Part shown: piece after piece, positions 7,629 through 14,638 of the stretch
Layout of the letters: each line of letters opens with the position of its first letter
How positions within the stretch are numbered: the stretch's first letter is position 1
NCBI RefSeq assembly: GCF_022712295.1
Contig: NZ_JALAGT010000140.1
Span: 1-18,364, forward strand
DNA: 18,364 nt
Origin: Galactobacter sp.
GTDB lineage: Bacteria > Actinomycetota > Actinomycetes > Actinomycetales > Micrococcaceae
Reading direction: 5' to 3'
The notes under the pieces: model-generated
Told to the model about the DNA's origin: nothing
Database searches by the model: none
The model's input: the letters and a program-made list of their open reading frames with translations, nothing else
Position numbers and translations under genes: made by a program

Positions 7629-8639
7629 ATGGATATCGACATGAGCGCGCTGCGCATGTTGGAGAAGGAACGCGAGATCCCGCTGGAGCGGCTGATCCCC
7701 ACCATCGAGCAGGCACTGGTGCTGGCTTACGACAAGCAACCCGGAGCCATCCGCGGAGCCCGCGCTGAACTGGACCGCAGCAGCGGCCACGTCACCATCT
7801 GGGCCCCGGAAGTGGACGAGGACAACCGCCGCATCGGCGAGTTCGACGACACCCCAACCGACTTCGGTCGCATCGCCGCCTCCACCGCCCGTCAGATCAT
7901 CATGCAGCGGCTGCGCGAAGCGGACGATGCCGTGGTGATCGGCGAGTTCAAGGAGAAGGAGGGTCAGGTGCTCTCCGGCATCATCCAGCAGGGTCGCGAC
8001 CCGCGCATGGTGCAGGTGGACCTCGGCACAGTGGAGGCCATCCTGCCCCCGCCCGAGCAGGTTCCCGGCGAGCACTACCGCCACGGAGAGCGCATCCGCG
8101 TCTACGTCACCGACGTGCACCGCGGCCCCAAGGGGCCCGCCGTGACCGTTTCCCGCTCCCACCCGAACCTGGTTCGCAGCCTCTTCGAACTCGAGGTCCC
8201 GGAGATCGCGGACGGACAGGTGGAAATCGTGGCCCTGGCCCGCGAGGCCGGTCACCGCTCCAAGCTCGCCGTGCGTTCCACCCAGGCCGGGATCAACGCC
8301 AAGGGTGCCTGCATCGGCGAGATGGGCACCCGCGTCCGCGCCGTCATGACGGAGCTCGGCGACGAGAAGATCGACATCGTGGACTTCGCGGACGACCCGG
8401 CCACGTTCGTGGGCCAGGCGCTGTCCCCGTCCAAGGTGGTCTCCGTGGAGGTCCTGGATGAGGCAACCCACCAGATCCGCGCCGTGGTCCCGGACAATCA
8501 GCTCTCCCTGGCCATCGGCAAGGAGGGGCAGAACGCCCGTCTCGCTGCGAAGCTCACCGGCTGGCGCATCGACATCGTCTCCCGCACCCAGGCCCAGTCG
8601 GCCATGCGCCCGGAGATCGTCGTGGACCCGGAGGACTGA
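7629..8639 (+). CDS. nusA: Transcription termination/antitermination factor NusA
   Basis: NusA binds RNA polymerase and nascent RNA and modulates pausing, termination and antitermination. The 336-residue length matches the short actinobacterial form that lacks the C-terminal acidic repeats of E. coli NusA. Domains in order: the polymerase-binding N-terminal domain (1-105), an S1 domain (about 108-175; EGQVLSGIIQQG and VQVDLGTVEAILP), KH1 (about 185-260, with GACIGEMGTRV) and KH2 (about 265-320, with LSLAIGKEGQNARLAAKLTG). ATG 7629 is used with the AGGAGG at 7617-7622 inside the end of rimP, so translation is coupled. Confidence 0.96.
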   Translation: MDIDMSALRMLEKEREIPLERLIPTIEQALVLAYDKQPGAIRGARAELDRSSGHVTIWAPEVDEDNRRIGEFDDTPTDFGRIAASTARQIIMQRLREADDAVVIGEFKEKEGQVLSGIIQQGRDPRMVQVDLGTVEAILPPPEQVPGEHYRHGERIRVYVTDVHRGPKGPAVTVSRSHPNLVRSLFELEVPEIADGQVEIVALAREAGHRSKLAVRSTQAGINAKGACIGEMGTRVRAVMTELGDEKIDIVDFADDPATFVGQALSPSKVVSVEVLDEATHQIRAVVPDNQLSLAIGKEGQNARLAAKLTGWRIDIVSRTQAQSAMRPEIVVDPED

Positions 8640-8693
8640 GTTACAGGCTCGCTCTGAGGTATGCATCACGCAGGAGTCCTTGTGTGGAGGCGG

Positions 8694-8699
8694 TAGACT
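8694..8699 (+). promoter_or_regulatory. Candidate internal -10 box (TAGACT) before ylxR-infB
   Basis: TAGACT in the 118-base nusA-ylxR gap is the same hexamer as the -10 proposed for rpsO. It could provide extra transcription of ylxR and infB. There is no clear -35, and the gap contains no convincing terminator. Confidence 0.35.
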
Positions 8700-8769
8700 G
8701 AGGAGCGGTCCGTGCTGGGCCCACGCCCACATCCCGTGTCGCGTCGAGGAAGAAGAGGTGAACAGGTCC

Positions 8770-9078
8770 ATGACCACTCACCGTCCTCAGCGCACGTGTG
8801 TTGGCTGCCGGCTCGTGACGGATCAGGAAGTTCTACTGCGGTGGATCGAGGACCCGCAGGATCCCTCCCGGATCCTGCCCGACCCGAAACGCCGCGGAAC
8901 AGGCAGGGGTGCTTGGCTGCACCCCGACCCTGAGTGTGCACGGCTGGCGGTACGTCGCGGCGGATTCGCAAGGGCTTATCGGTCCTCACGCATCCGTGTC
9001 GAACTCGACGAATTGCTGGCCGCGCTGAACAAGGCGCTACCGAACGCGTCTTGTCCACCTGAACATCTGCAAACCTGA
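8770..9078 (+). CDS. ylxR: YlxR family RNA-binding/regulatory protein (DUF448)
   Basis: 102 residues from ATG 8770. The family signature RTCVGCR (8-14) and the second motif GRGAWLHPDPEC (45-56) followed by FARAYR (66-71) are intact. YlxR proteins sit between nusA and infB in most Gram-positive genomes; reported roles include nucleic-acid binding and regulation, including work on RNase P in some bacteria. The start is not certain: an in-frame GTG at 8758 has a GAGGA 7 bases upstream and would add four residues, whereas ATG 8770 has GAGG 11 bases upstream. Confidence 0.9.
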   Translation: MTTHRPQRTCVGCRLVTDQEVLLRWIEDPQDPSRILPDPKRRGTGRGAWLHPDPECARLAVRRGGFARAYRSSRIRVELDELLAALNKALPNASCPPEHLQT

Positions 9079-9326
9079 AAGCGGGTCAGAAACCGTGGAA
9101 ACCCGATGAGAGTCCACAGATGAGCGGCCAGAGATGAACCACCTCTGCACCGCCACTGACATTCGTGTGTCGTTCTCGGCACACCCACATGTGTTGCACC
9201 AACAGGTCCGTGCATGACTTAGAGACATGACGCTCCACCTGCCAAGCGGCGAAGGAATTCAACCTTCGGCCACGGCATGAGGCGAGTCGAGTCGGTCGTG
9301 ATGCCACGGGCCAGAGAAGGAGAAAA
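9079..9326 (+). promoter_or_regulatory. infB leader: run of ATGA-overlapping mini-ORFs with small hairpins
   Basis: This 248-base gap has no longer gene but is not featureless. GATGAG, GATGAG and GATGAA start at 9105, 9119 and 9133, exactly 14 bases apart. The ATG at 9106 opens a 5-codon ORF (MRVHR) whose TGA overlaps the next ATG at 9120. That opens MSGQR, whose TGA overlaps the ATG at 9134. The third ORF has 27 codons and ends at 9215-9217, overlapping an ATG at 9214 (ATG ACT TAG). A second set runs ATG 9189 to TGA 9228-9230, overlapping ATG 9227, which runs to TGA 9278-9280, overlapping ATG 9277. Two hairpins are visible: 9165-9172 with 9177-9184 (8 bp, loop TTCT), and CGAAGG with CCTTCG at 9250-9268. 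The infB site AAGGAG is at 9317-9322. A regulatory role is inferred. Confidence 0.5.
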
Positions 9327-12155
9327 GTGGCCAAGGTCCGTGTCCACGAGCTCGCCAAGGAGCTGGGGATCACTTCCAAGGAAGCGATCACCAAATTGGA
9401 GGAGATGGGCGAATTCGTTCGCTCAGCCTCGTCCACCATCGAACCCCCGGTGGTGAAGAAACTGCGCACCGCCTTCCCAGGCGGAGCCAAGCCCGCAGAG
9501 TCTGCGGCACCCAAGCAGGCGCCCAAGGCTGCTGCGCCCAAGCCTGGTACCGCTGCGCCGAAGCCTGGCGCCAAGCCGGCCGCTGCCAAGCCCGCAGCGA
9601 AGGAGACCCCCGCCAAGGAGGCTCCTGCCCAGCCCGCCGCTGAGGCACCCAAGGCTGCTGCGCCCAAGCCTGGTACCGCTGCGCCGAAGCCTGGCGCCAA
9701 GCCGGCTGCCAAGCCGGGCGCTCCCAAGCCTGCCGGCCCCAAGCCGTCGGGCCCCCGCCCCGGCAACAATCCGTTCAGCTCCCATCAGGGGATGCGTCGC
9801 GGTGAAGGCCAGGGTGGCGGACGTCAGAACGGCCCCCGCTCGGGCGCCCCGCGTCCAGGTGGAGGGCGTCCGGGTAACAACCCGTTCAGCTCGCCGCAGG
9901 GGATGCGTCGCGGTGAAGGCCAGGGCGGTCCCCGTCCGGGCAACCGTCAGGGAGCTCCCGGCCAGGGTGGCCCCCGTCCCAGCGGTCCGGGCCAGGGCGG
10001 TCCTCGCCCAGGTGGTCCGCGTCCCGCGGCCGGTCAGGGCGGTCCCCGTCCTGCAGGCGGTGCAGGTCGGCCCAACCCGAACATGATGCCCAAGAAGCTC
10101 GACCTCAACGTCAACCAGCCCAAGCCGGGCGGCGGACGTGGTGGCAGCTCTCGCCCGGGCGGTGGCAACGCCGGCGGTGGCGGCGGCTTCCGTGGTGGTC
10201 GTGGCGGCGGACGCGGTTCCGCACAGGGTGCCTTCGGTAAGGGAGGCCCGCGTCGCGGCAAGCAGCGCAAGTCGAAGCGCGCCAAACGCCAGGAGCTGGA
10301 GCAGCAGGGTGCACCGTCGGTCGGAGGTGTGATCGTCCCGCGCGGCAACGGCGAGACCATCGTCCGCCTGCGTCGCGGCGCCACGCTGACCGACTTCGCC
10401 GAGAAGATCAACGCGAATCCGGCCGCACTGGTGACCGTGCTGTTCCACCTCGGTGAGATGGCCAACGCCAACCAGTCGCTGGACGAGGACACCTTCGAGT
10501 TGCTGGGTGCCGAGCTGGGCTACAAGATCCAGATCGTCTCCCCGGAGGACGAGGAGCGCGAGCTCTTCGAGTCCTTCGACATCAACTTGGAGGCCGAGGC
10601 AGACGCCGAGACCGACGAGATGCTGGAGCCCCGTCCCCCGGTGGTCACCGTCATGGGTCACGTCGATCACGGTAAGACCCGCCTGCTGGACGCGATCCGT
10701 AAGACCAATGTCATCGAGGGTGAGGCCGGCGGCATCACCCAGCACATCGGTGCTTATCAGATCGTCTCGGAGCTGGAGGGCGAGGAACGCCCCATCACCT
10801 TCATCGACACCCCCGGTCACGAGGCGTTCACCGCCATGCGTGCCCGTGGCGCCAAGGTCACCGACATCGCGGTGCTCGTGGTGGCGGCCGATGACGGCGT
10901 CATGCCGCAGACCGTCGAGGCGTTGAACCACGCCCAGGCTGCAGGCGTGCCGATCGTGGTGGCGGTCAACAAGATCGATAAGCCGGACGCCAACCCGGAC
11001 AAGGTCAAGGGTCAGCTGACCGAATACGGCCTGGTCCCGGAGGAATACGGTGGCGACACCATGTTCGTGCCGGTGTCCGCCCGCGAGAACGAGGGCATCG
11101 AGGATCTCCTCTCAGCCATCCTGCTCACGGCTGACGCCGCGTTGGACCTGCGTGCCAACCCGGACAAGGATGCCCGCGGTATCGCGATCGAAGCCAACCT
11201 GGACAAGGGCCGCGGCCCGGTCGCCACGGTCCTCGTGGAGTCCGGCACCCTGGCGGTCGGCGACACCATCGTGTGTGGCACCGCCCACGGACGTGTTCGT
11301 GCCATGTTCGACGAGAACGGCGCGGCCATGGACGTGGCCCTGCCTTCCCGTCCGGTTCAGGTGCTGGGTCTCTCCAGCGTCCCGCGTGCAGGCGACACGT
11401 TCATCGTCACGCAGGACGAGCGCACCGCCCGCCAGATCGCTGAGAAGCGTGAGGCTGCGGACCGTAACGCCATGCTCGCCAAGCGCCGTAAGCGCATCAG
11501 CCTGGAGGACTTCGACCAGGCCGTGGCAGAGGGCAAGATCGACACCCTGAGCCTGATCCTGAAGGGCGATGTCTCCGGTGCCGTGGAGGCCCTGGAGGAT
11601 TCGCTGCTCAAGATCGACGTGGGCGAGGACGTGCAGCTGCGCGTCATCCACCGCGGCGTGGGTGCCATCACCCAGAACGACGTCAACCTGGCTACCGTGG
11701 ACAACGCCATCATCATCGGCTTCAACGTCCGCCCGGCCGAGCGCGTGGCAGAACTGGCAGACCGCGAGGGCGTGGACATGCGCTTCTACTCGGTCATCTA
11801 CCAGGCCATCGACGACATCGAGGCCGCACTCAAGGGCATGCTCAAGCCGGAGTACGAAGAGGTCGAGCTCGGTACCGCAGAGGTCCGCGAGGTCTTCCGC
11901 TCCTCCAAGTTCGGCAACATCGCAGGTACCTTGGTGCGTTCCGGCATCATGCGTCGTAACGCCAAGGCCCGTCTGGTCCGTGACGGCAACGTCATCTCCG
12001 ACAAGCTCTCCATCGAGTCGCTGCGGCGCTTCAAGGACGATGCCACCGAGGTCCGCGAGGGCTACGAGTGCGGTATCGGCCTCGGCTCCTTCAACGACAT
12101 CAAGGAAGGCGACGTCATCGAGTCCTGGGAGATGCGCGAGAAGCCTCGCGACTGA
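9327..12155 (+). CDS. infB: Translation initiation factor IF-2
   Basis: IF2 is the GTPase that brings initiator fMet-tRNA to the 30S subunit and promotes 50S joining. The product has 942 residues. An IF2-N domain occupies 1-50 (VRVHELAKELGITSKEAITKLEEMGEFV). A long low-complexity linker (about 52-325) is rich in Ala-Lys-Pro and then Gly-Arg-Pro, as in other actinobacteria. A second N domain precedes the G domain: GHVDHGKT (444-451), GGITQHIGA (468-476), DTPGH (494-498), NKID (548-551) and SA (584-585). Domains II, III and the fMet-tRNA-binding C-terminal domain follow and look complete. The start is GTG 9327 with AAGGAG 4 bases upstream. The linker contains internal DNA repeats, listed separately. 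Confidence 0.97.
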   Translation: MAKVRVHELAKELGITSKEAITKLEEMGEFVRSASSTIEPPVVKKLRTAFPGGAKPAESAAPKQAPKAAAPKPGTAAPKPGAKPAAAKPAAKETPAKEAPAQPAAEAPKAAAPKPGTAAPKPGAKPAAKPGAPKPAGPKPSGPRPGNNPFSSHQGMRRGEGQGGGRQNGPRSGAPRPGGGRPGNNPFSSPQGMRRGEGQGGPRPGNRQGAPGQGGPRPSGPGQGGPRPGGPRPAAGQGGPRPAGGAGRPNPNMMPKKLDLNVNQPKPGGGRGGSSRPGGGNAGGGGGFRGGRGGGRGSAQGAFGKGGPRRGKQRKSKRAKRQELEQQGAPSVGGVIVPRGNGETIVRLRRGATLTDFAEKINANPAALVTVLFHLGEMANANQSLDEDTFELLGAELGYKIQIVSPEDEERELFESFDINLEAEADAETDEMLEPRPPVVTVMGHVDHGKTRLLDAIRKTNVIEGEAGGITQHIGAYQIVSELEGEERPITFIDTPGHEAFTAMRARGAKVTDIAVLVVAADDGVMPQTVEALNHAQAAGVPIVVAVNKIDKPDANPDKVKGQLTEYGLVPEEYGGDTMFVPVSARENEGIEDLLSAILLTADAALDLRANPDKDARGIAIEANLDKGRGPVATVLVESGTLAVGDTIVCGTAHGRVRAMFDENGAAMDVALPSRPVQVLGLSSVPRAGDTFIVTQDERTARQIAEKREAADRNAMLAKRRKRISLEDFDQAVAEGKIDTLSLILKGDVSGAVEALEDSLLKIDVGEDVQLRVIHRGVGAITQNDVNLATVDNAIIIGFNVRPAERVAELADREGVDMRFYSVIYQAIDDIEAALKGMLKPEYEEVELGTAEVREVFRSSKFGNIAGTLVRSGIMRRNAKARLVRDGNVISDKLSIESLRRFKDDATEVREGYECGIGLGSFNDIKEGDVIESWEMREKPRD
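9522..9706 (+). repeat. Perfect 59-bp direct repeat inside the infB linker
   Basis: Bases 9522-9580 and 9648-9706 are identical over 59 positions, offset by 126 bases (42 codons), so the frame is kept. Each copy encodes the Pro-Lys-Ala linker element PKAAAPKPGTAAPKPGAKP. Identity at synonymous positions points to recent duplication or gene conversion rather than protein-level constraint alone. Confidence 0.9.
9763..9930 (+). repeat. Duplicated GNNPFSS-QGMRRGEGQGG module in IF2 linker
   Basis: The linker carries two near-identical 19-residue modules, at residues 146-164 and 183-201, that differ only by His or Pro after GNNPFSS. The DNA copies differ at a few positions. They are followed by several GQGGPRP units. 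The motif is more specific than the surrounding low-complexity sequence, so it may be a short binding element rather than plain spacer. Confidence 0.8.
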
Positions 12156-12174
12156 TCCTTGCGATTGGACAGCA

Positions 12175-12223
12175 GGGTGTGACCCCCGCCCGGACGTACA
12201 CCGTCCGGGCGGGGGTCACACCC
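12175..12223 (+). terminator. Very strong 21-bp hairpin between infB and rbfA
   Basis: Bases 12175-12195 are perfectly complementary to 12203-12223, with a 7-base loop GTACACC. The stem is GC-rich (core CCCCCGCCCGGAC). It begins 20 bases after the infB stop. No T-run follows, which is common for high-GC terminators but also fits a processing or mRNA-stability element. rbfA starts 45 bases further on. Confidence 0.65.
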
Positions 12224-12268
12224 GCCAAGAAGAAGACTTTCACTCAAACTCCTTAAGGAGGAGCCGAT

Positions 12269-12733
12269 ATGGCAGACGCAGCACGCGCCGCCCGGCTGGC
12301 CCAGCGCATCAAGGTGATCGTGGCCGGTTCCCTCACCCGTGTGGTGCGGGACGAGGCGATCGAGAATGTCACCGTCACCGACACCAGGGTCACCAACGAC
12401 CTGCAGAACGCCACCGTCTACTACACCGTGTTCGGTGACGACGAGGCCAAGGCGGAGATCGCAGAGTTGCTGACCCGCAACACCGGAAAGCTTCGTCACG
12501 AGCTGGGTCGTAACCTCACCATCCGACTCACCCCGACGCTGACCTTCGTCCCTGACGAGGTGCCGGTCAATGCGACCCTCGTGGACGACCTGCTGCGTCA
12601 GGCCCGCGCGAAGGACGCGGAGGTTGCTGCCCTCGCCGAGGGCAAGGCCTTCGCAGGGGACGCCGATCCGTACAAGCACGACGAGGACGAACTCGAGGAC
12701 GACGTCGAGGACGCCCCGGAGGATGAGCGCTGA
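12269..12733 (+). CDS. rbfA: Ribosome-binding factor A
   Basis: RbfA binds the 30S subunit and is needed for late 16S processing and cold growth. The product has 154 residues. The single KH-like domain covers about 5-115: the family pattern ARAARLAQRIKVIVAGSL at the N-terminus, VTVTDTRVTNDLQNATVYYTVFG in the middle, and ELGRNLTIRLTPTLTFVPD before the final helix. The last 25 residues form a strongly acidic tail (HDEDELEDDVEDAPEDE), an actinobacterial extension. The start ATG 12269 has a full AAGGAGG 7 bases upstream. The gene overlaps truB by 11 bases. Confidence 0.95.
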   Translation: MADAARAARLAQRIKVIVAGSLTRVVRDEAIENVTVTDTRVTNDLQNATVYYTVFGDDEAKAEIAELLTRNTGKLRHELGRNLTIRLTPTLTFVPDEVPVNATLVDDLLRQARAKDAEVAALAEGKAFAGDADPYKHDEDELEDDVEDAPEDER

Positions 12734-13622
12734 CGTGACCGTGGAATCTCCCTCCGGCCTGGTGGTGGTGGACAAGGCCTCCGGCATGACCTCACACGAC
12801 GTGGTCTCGCGCATGCGCCGCATCGCGGGGACCCGAAAGGTGGGCCACGCCGGGACGCTCGACCCCATGGCCACGGGCGTGCTCGTGGTCGGCATCAACA
12901 AGGCCACGCGCCTGCTCACTCACGTGGTGGGCGTGGACAAGACCTATGAGGCCACCATCAGGCTGGGGGAGAACACCACCACGGACGATGCCGAGGGAGA
13001 GATCCTTCAGCGCCGTTTCGTGGCCGCGGTGACACGTCCTGAACTGGACGCTGCCGTCGCGGACCTGACAGGGGACATCGACCAGGTGCCCAGTTCCGTC
13101 TCAGCGATCAAGGTGGACGGCAAACGCTCCTACCAGCGCGTGCGTGACGGAGAAACGGTGGAACTGCCAGCCCGTCCCGTCACGGTCTCCCGTTTCGACA
13201 TCCTGGATGTCCGTCGCCCCGAGGGCGGACGGACCATGGACGTCGACGTGGTGGTGGACTGCTCCTCCGGAACCTACATCCGGGCCCTGGCCAGGGACCT
13301 GGGGGAGGCGCTGAACGTGGGAGGTCACCTCACCGCTCTGCGTCGCACCCGCGTCGGTTCGTTCGGTCTCGGTCAGGCGCACACGCTGGAGCAGCTTGCG
13401 GATTCACTGGATGTGGTTTCGCTGGCCGACTCCGCCCGAGGACTGTTCAACGCGCGTGAGCTGAGCGCCGAGGAGGCCGTCGAGATCGGCTTCGGACGCC
13501 GCATCCCCGCCACCGGAACCAAGGAACTCACCGCAGGCATCGGCCCTGACGGGGAGCTCGTGGCCCTGCTGAAGGACCGCGGGCAGAACGCCAAGCCGGA
13601 ATTGGTCTTCGCGCCGCGCTGA
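12723..13622 (+). CDS. truB: tRNA pseudouridine-55 synthase TruB
   Basis: TruB converts uridine 55 in the T-loop of tRNAs to pseudouridine. From ATG 12723 the product has 299 residues, normal for the family. It opens with SGLVVVDKASGMTSHDVV, followed by KVGHAGTLDPMATGVL with the catalytic aspartate in GTLDP (Asp47). DKTYEATIRLG and SGTYIRALARDLGE are also conserved, and a short PUA-like C-terminal part follows. The start overlaps the end of rbfA by 11 bases. GGAGG ends at 12722, directly against this ATG, so the in-frame GTG at 12735, 12 bases away, is a possible alternative start; the first residues are not conserved enough to decide. Confidence 0.95.
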   Translation: MSADVTVESPSGLVVVDKASGMTSHDVVSRMRRIAGTRKVGHAGTLDPMATGVLVVGINKATRLLTHVVGVDKTYEATIRLGENTTTDDAEGEILQRRFVAAVTRPELDAAVADLTGDIDQVPSSVSAIKVDGKRSYQRVRDGETVELPARPVTVSRFDILDVRRPEGGRTMDVDVVVDCSSGTYIRALARDLGEALNVGGHLTALRRTRVGSFGLGQAHTLEQLADSLDVVSLADSARGLFNARELSAEEAVEIGFGRRIPATGTKELTAGIGPDGELVALLKDRGQNAKPELVFAPR

Positions 13623-13677
13623 GTCCTTCCCGCAACCCATCCACCCCTAGTCGCTCTCCACCCAAAAGGACCTCGCC

Positions 13678-14055
13678 TTGCTCTTCGATGGCTTCATGAT
13701 CGCCGGCACCATCATCTGCGGCTTGAGCGTAGTGGTGGGTCTGGTCGCCACCGTGGTGAGCAACTACGCGACGGACTCCGCGATCGTGTCCCTCGGACTC
13801 GTGGAGGTCTACCTGATCGTCTACGGGATCGCGGCCGGAGTGCGGCAGGGGACCGGATCCCAACCCCTGATCGGTGCGGGCTGGGAGTTCTGGGGTTACC
13901 TGGTCACAGCGTTCATGCTGGTGATTCTGGCAGCATGGTGGGCAATCGGTGAATCCTCCAGATGGTCCAACATCATCATGGCGGCCACCGCGTTCACTGT
14001 GTTCGTGATGCTCTATCGCATGCAGCAGGTCTGGATGGGACAGGGCTGGTTCTGA
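13678..14055 (+). CDS. Small four-helix membrane protein, function unknown
   Basis: 125 residues, almost entirely hydrophobic with four predicted transmembrane segments near 7-28, 37-57, 71-91 and 97-115. I recognise no domain. The start appears to be TTG 13678: AAAGGA lies 7 bases upstream, while the next in-frame ATG (13696) has no ribosome binding site. It lies 55 bases after truB and before a second membrane protein and ribF. The order suggests the pair is a lineage-specific insertion into a conserved truB-ribF neighbourhood. The two could form a small membrane complex, but nothing in the sequence proves this. Confidence 0.75.
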   Translation: MLFDGFMIAGTIICGLSVVVGLVATVVSNYATDSAIVSLGLVEVYLIVYGIAAGVRQGTGSQPLIGAGWEFWGYLVTAFMLVILAAWWAIGESSRWSNIIMAATAFTVFVMLYRMQQVWMGQGWF

Positions 14056-14101
14056 GTCGAGAACCGGAACCGACAACACGTTGATGAGGAGAAACACGTC
14101 G

Positions 14102-14638
14102 ATGCAGCAGCCGGCGCCCAAGGGCGGACGAATCGCGGCGCGGATCGGAAACGCGGACAACGCGGATTCCGGGCAGCAGCCGCCCAAGAACGATCCCAGC
14201 CAGAAGAACCGCGGCCTGGGACGCCTGCTCGTCACCATCTACGGCATCTTCGCCCTGGCGGCCTTCGCCCGTAGCGTGTGGCAGGTCTTCGGTACACAGC
14301 CCAGCGGTGAGTACGAGGGGCAGAGGATCTTCGACATCGCCCCTGTGTCCATCTCGCTGTCGGTGGTCGCCGCCGTGGTCTACATCGTGGCGACCTTCGC
14401 CTTGGCGGTGCGGAAACCATCTTCGTGGTACGTGGCGCTGGTCGCAGTGATCGTGGAGTTCGTGGGCGTCATAGTCGTCTCAATCCTCTCCTACGCCGCA
14501 CCGGAACTGTTCGACCGCGCCTCTGTGTGGAGCCACTTCGGTTCCGGTTACGGATATGTGCCCATCGTGCTGCCGTGCGTGGGATTGTGGTGGCTGCTGA
14601 CCCACCGCCCCCGTAAGGCAAAGGAGGTGGCTGCCTGA
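14102..14638 (+). CDS. Membrane protein with cytoplasmic Pro/Lys-rich N-terminus, function unknown
   Basis: 178 residues from ATG 14102, which has AGGAG at 14087-14091. Residues 1-38 are polar and probably disordered (QQPAPKGG...QQPPKNDPSQKN). Four hydrophobic segments follow, near 40-58, 83-102, 109-130 and 147-163. The C-terminus ends HRPRKAKEVAA, basic and probably cytoplasmic. No known family is recognised. Its TGA overlaps the ribF ATG by 1 base (TGATG), and the ribF binding site AAGGAGG lies within its last codons, so it is translationally coupled to ribF. Confidence 0.78.
   Translation: MQQPAPKGGRIAARIGNADNADSGQQPPKNDPSQKNRGLGRLLVTIYGIFALAAFARSVWQVFGTQPSGEYEGQRIFDIAPVSISLSVVAAVVYIVATFALAVRKPSSWYVALVAVIVEFVGVIVVSILSYAAPELFDRASVWSHFGSGYGYVPIVLPCVGLWWLLTHRPRKAKEVAA

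Noticed and set aside
7548..8777. 409-codon minus-strand open frame opposite nusA
   Set aside because: It is a shadow of nusA codons, rich in His, Asp, Gly and Val from reversed GC-rich third positions, with no recognisable domain.
9423..10931. 502-codon minus-strand open frame opposite infB
   Set aside because: It mirrors the repetitive IF2 linker and G domain; its Ala, Arg, Gly and Thr runs come from the linker repeats.
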